A DNA stretch of 64,000 nucleotides from positions 1,617,001 through 1,681,000 of the forward strand of contig OZ020624.1 in the NCBI GenBank assembly GCA_963971575.1. Direction: 5' to 3'. Below are positions 10,572 to 21,984 of this stretch, one piece after another; positions within the stretch are counted from its first letter, which is position 1; every line of letters starts with the position of its first letter. Source of the DNA: Liopterus haemorrhoidalis. Its lineage: Eukaryota > Arthropoda > Insecta > Coleoptera > Dytiscidae. Position numbers and translations under genes: made by a program. The notes beneath the pieces were generated by a model. It did no database searches. It was not told where the DNA came from and was given only the letters and a program-made list of their open reading frames with translations.

Positions 10572-13233
10572 TCAATCACTTTTACTTGAAACTGCCTTTA
10601 CTTCTCCCTCTAAGTAGATGCAAGTCAATCGTTCCTTCGTCAAAACGTCGTAAGTGTTAAGGGTGGCTTTCCAGTACCAGCCCCCGACAGGAAAAAGGAC
10701 GTTTGTAGCATCCAGTGTAGCATTTTCAACCGTGTATGTATTCTAAAAAGAAAAAAAAATTGATTGCACCACAATTCAACATTTATTATTAAAATTTATT
10801 AAGCTTAAAAGATATTGAATCCAAATTACGTTTTGCTAAAATTGAAACTAGTTCTCTTATGTTTGTTTAACTTATGAATTAACTTATGATGTTTGAATGT
10901 TTTCGAGTGTCCCAAAATGACGTCCCTTGAGGTGATTTTTCAATCTTGGGTAGATGAAAAAGTCACAAGGACTCAAGTCAGGCGAATAAGGAGGCTGAGG
11001 AGGTTTTTACTGGCCAAATACTCGTTTATTGAAATTGCTGTATGACAAGGCGCATTTTTCTCATCCCTAATTCATTGGTCAAAATCTGATGAACGGTAGT
11101 GTGAGTCAAATTCAACTCTTCCCCGATCATTCTGACTGTCAACCGACGATCTGAACGCACAAGATCCCGGATTCTGTCAACATTTCCATCGGTTCTTGAA
11201 GATGAAGGCCTTCCGCTGCGTGATTCACCCTCAATCAACTCTCTTCCTTCTGAAAATGCCGTAAACCACCAAAAAACCTGGGTCCTTGACAAAACACTGT
11301 CTCAGTAGGCCTGCTGAAGATTTGCAAAAGTTTCTGTTGCACTGTGCCCAAGTCTGAAGCAAAACCTGATAGCACACCGTTGCTCGAAATGAATGTCACT
11401 CATTTTTAGAACGCACTAGAAAAAACTTTCACGAAAAAAATCGCTACGGACAACAAAATTACTCTAGCGAGTTCAAACTCGTACTGAAGGCGTAGCATAT
11501 GTTCACCTGCCGCCCGTCCAAGTCTAGCGTCCCAAATGTTGACAGTCCGGTTACTTAATTTACACACCTCGTATTTCTATCTGATTTTAAAGCAATATTT
11601 TATTGACTCACCGCTTGAACTGGGCAAACAAATGCTGGTTTAACCATCTCCATAAACGGTGACCAAAACTGTCCTCTGGAGGTGAAGAGGTTACATGAAC
11701 GAGGAAACCTAAAGGTTTGATAGGTCTGGCATGTATCAAGAGCATCTTTATTTTTACATCTCTGAAGTAGCAATACTGGAGAGATATCATTCTTCAGTTC
11801 GTGTTTTACAACTATTTTACAGTTGATAACGATATGCCTATTCACTGTGTGGATAGTGATATTTTCAAATACCATCGGTAAACCTTCTTCTCCTTCACAT
11901 TGGGTGAAACGGTAAAGACGTAGCACATGTTGTTTCTAAAACAGAATTAACAAAAAAGTCTTATGTAACTAATTTTTATATACTCCCTCCGTCCGAAAAT
12001 GCGGTATACATTTTGATATTTTTCTTGTCCGAAAATAAGATACACATTTACATTATTTTAATTAATTAGAATGATTTTATTTATGAAACTAGCAGAATAC
12101 CCGCTGCTTCGCTACCGAAAAAATAGTCGTAGCCAGCTTAGACCGGACCCATGGCAGAATCAGTTTAAGACTGGCTTGGTGCGAATTGTTTTTGGAAGAT
12201 TCAAATGTATTTATTTGTTTTAATCTACTATTGTATTGATATGTACTTCTTACACAAATAATGTAAGTAAGGGCTTCTTTGTAAACATTGATAGTACAGT
12301 CATTTGGTAACAACACGTATAAGTGTCCCGTTGTGCTAACCTAGGAAAATGCCACAAACAGTTGCCCATGTGACAATCACTCATCGCCCAAGGCAGAGCT
12401 AGTCACGTGAAGCATTTTATCTTGTACCTTATGAAGTTATTTGTTATATTTATTATAATTATTCCGTGATCCATATCCATATATATATTGAATATGTATA
12501 TCTTTTATAGTTTCGCCGCCATAGCGTTTTATTGTGATTAATGTAAAATTCTAAATTACATTTTTGTACATGTGTGTGGGTAACCTCTATCAGCAAAAAC
12601 CAAGTCTATATCTCTCATTGGGCCTAAGAGATATTGAGGAATCAGTGAAAAAGCATTTTGCCCCCTTAGGGGTGAAATTATTTTAAAAAAAAAACTCAAT
12701 AAGTTTCTAAAGATTTTAAAAAGACACTTATATGCCAAAACGGAATGTTATCTCAATAAACATAGGAAATGCGAAGCGTTCTACAATTGACCCCGAATGT
12801 AGATTTAAGGGTTGTTTAGGGCAAAATCCTGAATTTCGTTCATAAATATTTGTAACCTTTATAAGCAAAAACTAAGTCTTACAGACTTATTGGTTCCAAG
12901 ATATATTGAGGAATCCTTGAAATCATATTTCACCCCCTTAGGGATCGAATTTCAAAAAATCTCTTGTTTGGGTCTCTCATTTACATGATGTAAGCACAAA
13001 AAATGTTTGGCCATTTTTTTTTTTTTTTGATAAAACGATGATTGTTCTCTCATTTATCCAACCTCATAGCTCTTATAGTTCTCGAGACAGTAATAATGGA
13101 AAAAATTCAAATGAACATCATGTATACATATTTGTACAAAATTTATACTTACCATAAAACGTGCCGAATTTCCATATTGCAAAATTGAAATTATTACATA
13201 TAGCAAGGCAATTTGTTGCAACATTCTATGCAT
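10572..13233 (-). CDS. Secreted DUF1091/MD-2-like protein, 3 exons (13233..13153, 11935..11612, 10742..10572)
   Basis: The exons join in frame into 191 residues. Seen: the first exon encodes 27 residues, nearly all a signal peptide (hydrophobic core about residues 7-20, likely cut near NSA). Donors are GTAAGT and GTGAGT, acceptors TTTTAG, and both introns are phase 0. The mature part has seven cysteines and a late CPVQANTYTVENATLD stretch followed by GGWYWKATL, the shape of insect DUF1091/MD-2-related (lipid-recognition) secreted proteins: a C-P-x-x-x-x-x-Y-x-V-x-N turn, then a strand with Gly-Trp, then a last Cys. The family call is from pattern recall and is moderate. AATAAA on the minus strand lies at 10491-10496, about 76 bp past the stop, a suitable polyadenylation signal. 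Intron 2 contains a deleted mariner and intron 1 a Stowaway-like fragment plus other repeats. Ligand and role are unknown. Confidence 0.75.
10889..11573 (-). pseudogene. Mariner deletion derivative in intron 2 of the DUF1091-like gene
   Basis: The minus strand carries a mariner N-terminal helix-turn-helix region: HFEQRCAIRFC at the start, SRSGRPSSSRTD in the linker, and LTVRMIGEELNLTHTTVHQIL. It is then joined directly to a C-terminal scrap (SPDLSPCDFFI-like on the minus strand near 10970). The catalytic core is deleted. A near-copy with the same junction is at 50889-52175, so this is a replicating short derivative. Confidence 0.75.
11983..12095. mobile_element. Stowaway-like MITE end
   Basis: After a TA dinucleotide the sequence starts CTCCCTCCGTCCGAAAATG, followed by CTTGTCCGAAAATAAGATAC. 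This closely resembles the terminal repeat of Stowaway miniature Tc1/mariner elements, best known from plants. Only one end is present: an unrelated repeat (from about 12090) cuts it off. It lies in intron 1 of the DUF1091-like gene. Confidence 0.55.
12090..13030. repeat. Interspersed repeat with an internal duplication
   Basis: It begins AGCAGAATACCCGCTGCTTC, a start also seen in degenerate form at 15598. A block of about 110 bp occurs twice, at 12575-12680 and 12850-12960 (shared words AGATATTGAGGAATC-like and CCCCCTTAGGG). Similar text recurs at 16620-16740. It resembles the 3' part of a non-LTR element or a SINE, but no ORF is present. Confidence 0.45.
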
Positions 13234-13456
13234 GATGAATTTGTTTTGTTGAAAAAAGAAATTGCTCAGTTTATTTAATGTATTGCTATCTCGTATCTTA
13301 GTAATTTTAAACTGTTTGCGGAAATCGACTCTTATGCAGATTGTTTAGATGTTCATCAAAATAATTTACGTTTATTATAAAAATTGCAGTGCAGTGTGAA
13401 TTTTTACGCATTGCAGTGCTTCGTATGTACTAAAGGTATTAAGTACGGAATAACAT

Positions 13457-14374
13457 CAGTGGCGGCTCGTGTTGAAGAAATCTGGGGGTTGCAACTTTTA
13501 TAGGTACCAGTTAATATAATATTGCTAAGGTATTGTTGGGCGACGGCCCCTAGCGCACTAAGAAAAAGGGCGCTGACGAGCTTGACTAAGGGGCGCCATA
13601 TTGCGAAGGTGAGGACTTTTTTTTTTGCTCATCACTTGGATTTTGGGAGGTGAGGACCTTTTGTTTGCTCATCACTTAGATTTTGGGAGGTGAGGACCTT
13701 TTTTTTTTGCTCATCACTTAGATTTTGGGAGGTGAGAGGATATTTTCCTAGAGGAATATGATTTTTCTTTTTTTTTAATAAAGGAATGTAAAGTAAAAGG
13801 AAGGAAAGTAAATTAATTTCTAATCCTATTCATGCCCCTATTCATGAAATTACAGAAATAGAGATTATTGTTCCTGTAAATAAAGTTGATAAAAAAATAG
13901 ATATTAAAAAGAAAAGGGTTATTACCTTTATATTTGGGATATGTACCTAAAAGCTTTATTATTAATTATGTTACTAATTACATTTTAGTAGATGATGTAC
14001 AATTTTTTTTTTATATTAAAAATTATTTTAATATAAAATTTGTTTTTAAAGCTCTTAGATTAACAGACGATAAATTATTTTAAAAATATCGTACATACTG
14101 CCGTGATTACTACAAAGCAAAATTTGTCCTACCGACTCAGCATGCCGACTTCAATTATTATATACTTGCGAAACCCTGCAATGTGTGAAAATTCACACTT
14201 CACATCAATTTTTAAATGACTCAGTTTGTCTAAATAAAATTGTCGGTATTTTTTTAATTGGTAATAAACGAGGTTATAAATTACTGCAAGCTGAGCTGAT
14301 TCAAAACTTTGTAAAATAGGGGGGGGGAGTAGGGAATTGGCCCTAACACTCAATATTGTCATGAGCCGCTAGTG
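13457..14374. mobile_element. hAT-like element, composite interior
   Basis: The left end CAGTGGCGGCTCGTG and the right end CATGAGCCGCTAGTG are imperfect inverses. Flanks AATAACAT and TATAACAA match at six of eight positions, a decayed target duplication. Inside are several GTGAGGACC/CATCACTT minisatellite units (13608-13740) and, at 14056-14215, the right end of a GGGTTTTGTAGG-family element. The same TIR family is intact at 55013-56159. Confidence 0.6.
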
Positions 14375-14758
14375 TATAACAATTATATATAAAAACATTT
14401 ACTATTGTAGACCATTTATTTCTATTTACATCAGGCGTAATGGATACCTCATCAAATTATTTCAAATTTATTACAAAAATTACATTTTTATATAAATATA
14501 ATATACCAAAAATTTACAGTACTTGTGGACTTAAAATATACAAACTACTTTTTAAATATTCAGATCAATTCTGTAAAAAATTACTGTGTAGTAACGTTAC
14601 TACAAGATAAAATATTATAAAAAGTATAATGACTTTCATGATAGTAACTGACCTTGCACATAGAGACATATTTAGTTACTATGATCATAGTAACTGAGTT
14701 ACAGAATTGGTCTGATTAAAAGATTAAAGAATTAAAAAAGGATTTTATCTGTGCCCTG

Positions 14759-17700
14759 CTAGCTAAAATTAGGATTTGGTGTATTAACAGAAGCCCAAAA
14801 TAAAATAAGTTTAGTTTGTTCATGTCTTATAAAGAAGAAGAAAGGTACATCAACAATAATATTCTTCCTGCTGCCATCTCTTGTTAAACTAACAGAAGTA
14901 GCCGCTGCAGCTTCAGTACCAGATTCAGTAACATCTATAACAACCTTGTGCAGTATCTCATCAGCATAAAGACCAGGGTTAATATTTTGAGAATTTCTGT
15001 TAATAGAATTTCTAATAAAATCTAATGAATCTTCGTATCTATATTGAACTTGACGTTTAATTATTTTAGTTGCGTTTGTTTCATTTTCACAATCAGAATC
15101 AGTGCAATCTTTCATTTTAGCAAAACTTATAGGCTGGTAATTACTATTTCCAATACTTTCAAATTCGTTTTTAATTGAATTAGCATTTATCCCTGGTGAT
15201 AGAAGTGCTAAATTAGATTCTAACGGATTGAACAATGATTTTAATCCTAAATATTTTAGTTCATCGTTGAGTTGGAGTGTTGTTGTTAGTTTCATTTTTG
15301 GTATTAGTAATATTATTGGAGTTGGTACTGTACTACTTGCTAGACGGTGAATTTCGTTGGCATTTAGTTTGTTTTCCAGATCTCTTAATCGTTCTTTGTT
15401 TGATCTGTCTGGAATGACGACGTAGAATGTTAATGAATTTCCTTTGTATGGTAGTCCAAAGATTTGGCAATTTAGTGTTGGGTCTTGATAGTAGGGAAAT
15501 TCGCCACCATTTGCCATGAACATTGCTTCAGTTGTACTTGGTGCTTCTTTGCCGTTTGAGTAGAAAGGACGCCTGAAAAAATATTACACAATCTGAAAAC
15601 CCGTGCTTCGCTAAAGTATATTGATGGTCTCATTAGGAGACATGAAGCGTTCCTCCCCAATTTCATGTCTCTTTGTCAAGGGACGCTCTATCGAATAAAA
15701 TATACCAATTCCGTAAGGGTTGAAATTTAAAAAAACTGTCAAAAGCTTTCTAAATAGAAACCTAAGTACAGTCCATCTATTTAAGCCTGGCAGATGACCT
15801 TGGGTGCGCAGTAGCAATGACTAGAAATTGGAGTGGGGACGTCAGTTGACTTTAGACTGTCTTGCTGCAAGCATCAGTGAAAGTACATTCGGATGAAAAA
15901 GTATAATGGAATTTAAGACGAAATTATGCGGGCGCGTAAACCATAGTCAGTAGAGAGATTATTAGTAATGTGATTGACTTTATTACTAAGTAAGCTGCAG
16001 CAGGGAACGTGATTATACATTTGAAGAATATTTTGGATCGAGTTTCAGCGTGCTCAGGCGTATCTGCAAGAAGTTTAAGTAGATTTAACAAGGAAAAAAA
16101 AGTGTCTGCAGGTTAGACAAGTTAAAAGTTGTAATACAATATAACTTTAATACAAAGAGACACGGACGGAACAAATATTTTGAACAAAAGAATCCGAAAT
16201 TTCCCGTTCTAAATTAACAATCATAATAAATATCTTTGTAATAAGACGCAACAAAGCTGTTCAACAAAAACATTTATTTTGTTTGGTAAACTTAGTTCAG
16301 TTCTTAACAGGCTTTTCATTTTTATTTCATTGTTATATTATTTATACATTATTATTTTCTAAATTCAGGTGAATGTTCCACATTTTCGTCACCTAGAAAA
16401 CAAAAAGAAAGAAGTGAATAGAAAATATGAAATATAAAAAGTAATCCATTAAATTGTGGAAAAAATTAATATTTTGATGAAAACTTGTGTCTCGTACTGT
16501 ACAGTCCAAGCGCTCGACCCTCTCTTTCTTTTCGAATGCGTTCTTCCTCTGCGCGAAACTGATTTCCCACACGCCGGTACTAAATAGATTTGCTGTACCA
16601 AAGTGTTATAACTTAGGAACTACAAAGGTTTTTATAATTCACCCATTTAAGGGTTGATGAAGGCAAAATCGTGTATTTCTGTTTTAAATATTTGTATGGG
16701 TAACCTTTTCATCCCCTTAGGTGTGGAATTTCGAAAAATCCCTTCTTGTGCTTCCGTCATGAAGGGAATATACTCTCCGAATTTTAAGTTTCTAGGTCCA
16801 GGGGTTCGGGCTGGGCGGTGATGAGTGAGTCAGTCAGTCAGGACATTGCCTTTTATATACAGTGAATAAGTTTTTAATGCAACATGTACTATGTCATTAC
16901 CATGGATATAGTTTTTGACAGCAATATAAATCGTGTTCATTTTCATTTGCAACATAGAAAAAACCATATTTATTATATGTCTCATTTTGTAATACGTAAC
17001 TAACTGGTAAAGTTCATTTTTTATGTTGTATATTGACAATACATTTATAATATTATCATAGTATTGGTTCACACGGATACGCCAAAGTCTGTTTACACCA
17101 CAACAGTCACCAAAGTAACCAGATCTAGTTTCGTATTACAAATTGAGACAGATTATACTAGTAAAATCGAAATATTTTACTGAAAATACAAATAAAAAAA
17201 TAAATAAATAATAAATAAATAACTAATAAAAACTTATAGTAAATGTTCAAAAATTTCTCCGTTTACTTGCATACAAAATGTTACGCGATCATAAAAATGA
17301 TTCAAAACATTCAGTAATTGCTCTTGAGGTATATTGTTGGATGCTTGAACAATTTTGTCTTGCAGTTCAGCAACATCCCTAAGTTTTCCATTATATACTT
17401 TGGCCTTTAAATATCCCCAATAAAAAAAATCATTGGGTGCCAAATCCGGAGATCTCGCTGGCCAATTCATCAACCCTCCTCTTCCAATCCAGCTATTTCG
17501 GAAAGTTCTATGTAAATATTTTTTAACTATTCTAGAATAATGGACTTGTGCGCCATCATGTTGAAACCATACTTGTTCATTAATATTCAGGTTTTGCAAC
17601 GCAAATATTTGGTTTTGCAAAAGAGCTAGATATTTTGCGGCATTAAGGTTACCGTCAATAAAAAAGGCCCTGTAATATTGGTTCCTATTATCCCTTACCA

Positions 17701-20700
17701 AATATTTAATTTTTGCGGCCTTTGAGTTCGGGAGGAATGAAACAAATGTAATTTTTCTCGACTCCAGTACCTTTTGACTGTGCACTTCACCATTTAGAGT
17801 AAACGTTGCGTCAGTAAATAAAATTCTTTGAAGCATTGTTGGGTCGGAATTAATTTTTTCAAACATTTCAAAACAAAAATCCATACGTACTGCTGCGTCC
17901 CTTTCTAACAATTCTTGATGATTTTGAAATTTGTACGAAACTTTTTTTTTAAGAAGTTAAAAACAGATCCAATACTGACACCAACGGTTTGTGCAATTGA
18001 TCTTAAAGTATTTTGATTGTTTTCTCCCACTTGTAATAATATTTCCAACTGCTTCTCTTCTGTAAGCACGTGGGATGTTGTTCTTTTTTTATTATGTTTT
18101 GACTTAAGACATCCTTCGCGATGAAATTTATTAACTAGTCTTGAAATTGTAGAGGGATTTGGTATTGACCGATCTGGATAAGTTAACTAAATACAGCAGA
18201 AACTTCTCTTAAACTCATTTGGGAGTTATACCAAGTTACCATCATTATTTTTTTTTCATCTGTATACATGTTGATTAATTTTTAAATTAGCAATGAGCAA
18301 AAGTATACACACTAATTGTCTATGTTGCAAATGAAAATGAACACGATTTATATTGCTGTCAAAAACTGTATCCATGGTAATGACATGTACATGTTACATT
18401 AAAAAATAAATTCACTGTAGATTAGCATTTACTTTATAAACATTTTGCGTTATTCCCTGCAATAGTTAAGTGCGCTTAGTTTGGATGTGACTTTATAAAT
18501 CACTTACCTGCTTGTTATTTCTGAAGTAAATGGCTTTTCCCAATCAGCCTTAAAGTACAATGTACTAACAATAATAAACTTGGTATCATAAGGTGGTTCA
18601 TATGACAATATATTTTGAATTTTCCCATTCGTTTTTCCCGCCACCCAACCATTTATAATAGACTGCGCTCTGTTGGCACTTCTCTTAAAGTCAAGGTTTA
18701 AAACTTCACTTCTATATATGCTCATACTAGTCCTCTTATATTGTTCTCTGATTGGGTAATCATTTTGGACAAATATGGCGGATGCTTCTGTTATATACTG
18801 ATTACTTGTAAGTCCATTTTCAAGTTTGTTGATTAAGTTTCCAAAATGCTCGTGAACTGATTGGGAGTTGCTGTTGATGTTGACCCCATGGGCTAGACCA
18901 AGAAGTGTTGAGATTTCTTCGAAGGTTTTTCCATTTGAAGCCAATAACACTAAGGCTAATGCAGCTGAAATAAAAAATATGTTATTTAGTTTTTCATAAC
19001 TTCATGTGATTGAGTATTGAGAAGTGACATTACCTATAGAGGCGCTGTTTTCGCTTACAAAATGGCGATTAGAATAGGATTTTTTGACATTTGCCATTTG
19101 ATACACAAGGATTCATATTGCAGTTAATTTTCTGTTGCGATTTTAAAGACATTTTATTTAAGTTTTCTTCACTTTAACACATACAAACAATGCAATTAAA
19201 TGAGCCACATCCAACAAAATCCTATTCCGTTAAGTTCCAAAATATCCACTAGGCGTCACTTCTCAATATGATACGAATCATATATGTACTCAATCACATG
19301 CCTTCGTAGTATAGGGGAAAAATTTTAAGATCGTAGCGCCACGCGGATTTTTTTGAAACCATTCTAAATCAGATACCACTTGACATTTACTAGTAAATAA
19401 TAGCGAAAAGTGTATCAAAAAACGACAAAAAATAAATAATTGTTTGGGATTTTCTGATTTTGTGAAGTGACATTACTTGTAAACATCTAAAATACTACAT
19501 TTTGTGATCTGGTTTTAAGTTATGGCGGTTTTCCATTGTCGATTATTTTAACTATATTGGGGGAAATAATAATTCCCGTGTTGTTTACCAAGGGGTAGAA
19601 ATCTACAATGCTGGGCATATAATATTGTGTGGAGTCACTGAAAAAAACAGAGTTCATAAAGATTTATGCATTATGCCTACAAACTTGTGCATTACAAACC
19701 CACACACAATAACAGGAATTTTCAAGATATGCGATAATAAATACAAAATTGAAAATATTTTTTGTAGTCACTATCATTAAAATGTAATGAGCAAACTTTG
19801 ATATAAGGGCTCACTTTTTTTCCAATTTTTAAATTGTTTATCTAAACATCGCGTCGATTCCTAACCTCTTGGTTTCCCAATTTTGTTTCGAACCGTACGG
19901 TGTCTGATATTAGTGGAAACAAATGAAACGATATTTCCGGGTTTCTTCTTTGCAATGAATTGCACATAGGCACACAACAATATGTATTATACATTTTTCA
20001 ATGATTATAATAAAACTTTAAAAACAAACTTCATACAAAACCAATACACAAAACGAAATGTTATCTGATGTACACAAGTTCATGAAACGCTCACCAGATG
20101 GTAGGGTGCTTAGCTGCAAATCCCTATAGCGGCTCTAGAACAGAGATGGGCGTCTACGCGTAAACTTGAATTTTTTACGTCTACGTGTAAATTTACCGTA
20201 GACAGCGTAGAGAAGTGTAGACTGTGTAGACACGTAGAATCTAGCGTAGAATAATGAAAAATGAGGTTATGTAACGTTTAAAAAAATAAAATACCGCCAG
20301 TTTTAAGCAGAAGAGGCAGTAAAGAACTCAAATTTAATATTTTTGACAGCTTCCTGATTAAAACAACTACAAACATTTTAATTTTAATTTTACTTTAGTA
20401 GTTCATACAGACAGAAACCAAGTAATTTATATTGTCCATAACAACATACGATTTGTGAGATAACATTTTTGGAAACAATATATGTAATTAGAACTACATA
20501 AAATTGAAATAAACACAAACATTAAAGTAAACTATTTAAACTATTACCATTCTATTATTTCAAATATTACATTTAAACGTACTGCGCATGTACAGTTTAC
20601 ATTCTACATTCGACACGTAAACAAAGGCATATTCTACTTGACATGTTTACGCGTAAAATCTACATTAGTCTACATCATGTATTCTACGCGCCCATCACTG

Positions 20701-21589
20701 CTCTAGAACGAGAACGCGAAATTCTTAGGTTGATGGGTTCGATTCCCAGTATTTTGTTATTTAATTTCTACATTAAAAATACTGTACATAATAAATAAAA
20801 TAAAGTTTTATTGAAATACTTTGTATGTCTACAATAAAAGAGAAAAACACATAAGTACAATACAGAGTTCCGTGTAACCTCACAAAATTCAGTTTTGACT
20901 CTATTAACAAATAGAAATTTTAATTTAGAGTTAGACAATTATGACTTAAAGGTAAAAATTAAAAAAAAAAACCTTAGATATTATTAAGGTTGGGACGTCT
21001 ATTAGTTAATATTATAAATTCTGTTTTTTCTGCGTTTAATTTGATTATCCATTTGTTGAAATGTTTATTGATTTTATGCAAATTATTATTTAACCTGTTG
21101 GTTATAGTATCCAATCTAAACGATGTAGTGAACAAAGCTGTATCGTCAGCATAGATACTTAAATTGACATGTTCAGTTTTCTGTATGTCATTGACATAAA
21201 TATTGAAAAGGATAGGTCCTAACACACTTCCTTGAGGTACACCTGCAGTTATGGTTCGATTAAGAGAAAGATTATTAATTAATTCATTAAATACTGTACA
21301 CTGTAACTGTTAACTGTACATACTTACATGCTATACTTAATGGTGAATATACAAAGAAGTCGAGGGGTGTTCCTTTGTTTGTTTCGGCCAGTGCGCGGTC
21401 CAACGACAGGCAGAGATTGGTGACTCCTTGGGTGATGACATCATCTACGTAGCTGTCGTAACCGTTGCCTATTTCAGACGGGGCTCTTATTATCGCCTGG
21501 TTATAAACCTGTTTGTCGTCCGGGAAGTATATTGAATCACTGTTACCCTCCACTAACAATATACATATTAACAACGATGCATACCACAT
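14759..21589 (-). CDS. Secreted serpin with reactive-loop insertion, 3 exons (21589..21328, 18964..18508, 15572..14759)
   Basis: The exons join without a frame break into 510 residues. Residues 1-16 are a signal peptide. YSPLSIASALALVLL (helix B region) spans the exon 1/2 join. FKADWEKPF is at the exon 2 end, and FMANGGEFPYY and FYVVIPD are in exon 3. The hinge ESGTEAAAATSV is near residue 456, followed by DVPFFFFIR and the C-terminal strand. The unmutated small-residue hinge predicts an inhibitory serpin; P1 probably lies in the LTRDGSRK stretch, but its exact residue is unsure. Unusual: about 75 extra residues (around 366-440) sit between the SPG strand and the hinge strand, with two close cysteines and a basic KIIKRQ site. 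This recalls the long-insert Spn28D-type serpins of insects (inference). Donors are GTAAGT, acceptors TTTCAG, intron phases 1 and 2. AATAAA on the minus strand is at 14467-14472. Both introns are packed with transposons. Confidence 0.92.
15926..16105 (+). pseudogene. Transposase N-terminal helix-turn-helix fragment
   Basis: The plus strand reads, with one stop, REIISNVIDFITK then VSACSGVSARSLSRFNKE. This is like the N-terminal DNA-binding region of the insect DDE transposase family whose catalytic half is seen at 41650-42391. It is a short orphan piece in serpin intron 2. Confidence 0.45.
16974..17157. mobile_element. Nested MITE with TCTGTCTCAATTTGTAATACG ends
   Basis: Ends GTCTCATTTTGTAATACG and CGTATTACAAATTGAGAC are inverse complements. 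Closely similar to 56802-56984, with a longer relative at 57096-57575. It is inserted between the transposase 3' end and the TIR of the DD41D mariner, so it is younger than that element. Confidence 0.8.
17234..18270 (-). pseudogene. DD41D mariner transposase, frameshifted
   Basis: The intact 3' part (17911-17234, 225 codons) holds the first catalytic Asp in ILFTDATF, the second in WFQHDGAQVHY and the third in SPDLAPNDFF. I count 41 residues between the second and third Asp, hence DD41D. The upstream N-terminal half (helix-turn-helix with RSIAQTVGVSIGSV) is recognisable to a start near 18270, but is broken by a stop with frame change near 18185 and a homopolymer frameshift at about 17942-17950. 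The element is therefore no longer autonomous. Confidence 0.85.
19016..19268. mobile_element. MITE with ATTGAGAAGTGAC ends
   Basis: It begins ATTGAGAAGTGACATTACC and ends TCACTTCTCAAT. It is almost identical, inverted, to 62331-62607, and its left arm recurs at 62179-62308. The interior has no ORF. It lies in serpin intron 1, about 50 bp upstream of the exon 2 acceptor. Confidence 0.8.
19312..20128. repeat. 817-bp repeat, near-identical to 60001-60820
   Basis: From ATAGGGGAAAAATTTT to GCAAATCCCTATA the sequence matches 60001-60820 with only scattered single-base and two-base differences, so both copies are young. The ends form a short inverted repeat (TAGGG/CCCTA). No ORF of note, so it is a non-autonomous element of unknown class in serpin intron 1. 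Confidence 0.85.
20141..20700. mobile_element. Non-autonomous hAT element with perfect 8-bp TSD
   Basis: The ends CAGAGATGGGCG and CGCCCATCACTG are inverse but for one base. CTCTAGAA lies on both sides (20133-20140 and 20701-20708). TCTACGCGTAAA- and GTAGAC-like subterminal repeats cluster at both ends as expected for hAT transposase binding. The target contains AGGTTGATGGGTTCGATTCCC, a B-box-like tRNA-derived sequence. It lies in serpin intron 1. Confidence 0.9.
20974..21292 (-). pseudogene. Non-LTR reverse transcriptase fragment
   Basis: The minus strand reads VPQGSVLGPILFNIYVNDI, then SIYADDTALFTTS with the YADD catalytic motif, then a KLNAEKTEFIIL stretch and a stop. This is the palm region of a Jockey-like/CR1-like LINE reverse transcriptase. 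It is only about 105 codons, 35 bp downstream of serpin exon 1, in the same strand as the gene. Confidence 0.85.
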
Positions 21590-21837
21590 TTTCCTGAAAC
21601 AATTTAAGAATCACTGATTAGAATTCATGCAGAACATAACAGATAACACATGGCTGCGAAGGTTTTCTTGTTTCGGGAAATTAAGCTAATTCCTGACAAA
21701 AGAGATGTATAACATAAGATCTTTTTCCTGTCAGATGGGCGGGCACTCCTACCCTCTACAGGCCGTCGTTTTGAACCAGGAGACTCAGTGGCGTTCGTAC
21801 TCATTGTGAATCGACTACAGTTATACACAGTGGCGAA

Positions 21838-21984
21838 TTAAGTTGCTTGGGGGCCCTGGGCGGTAAAATTAAAATGGGCCCTCTATTATTTTACATAGAA
21901 TGGAAATATTTGTATATGGGCTTCGTATAGCCTTCGTGGGCCCCAGGCGGCCACCCAGTCCGCCCACCGCTTAATTTGCCTCTG
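21838..21984. mobile_element. Small hAT-like MITE
   Basis: CAGTGGCGAATTAAG at the left and CTTAATTTGCCTCTG at the right are inverse at 13 of 15 positions. The interior is rich in GGGCCC words. A flanking duplication is not evident. It lies about 250 bp upstream of serpin exon 1. Confidence 0.55.

Larger units (their letters stand above)
16860..18417 (-). mobile_element. DD41D-type mariner element with ~98-bp TIRs
   Basis: The terminal inverted repeats 16860-16957 and 18320-18417 begin CAGTGAAT and match over nearly their full length. TA flanks both sides (16858-16859, 18418-18419). It contains a minus-strand transposase pseudogene and a nested MITE (16974-17157). It sits in serpin intron 2, in the same orientation as the gene. 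Confidence 0.9.

Noticed and set aside
20701..20760. tRNA gene at AGGTTGATGGGTTCGATTCCC
   Set aside because: Only a B-box-like word is present; no matching A box and acceptor stem at tRNA spacing could be drawn.
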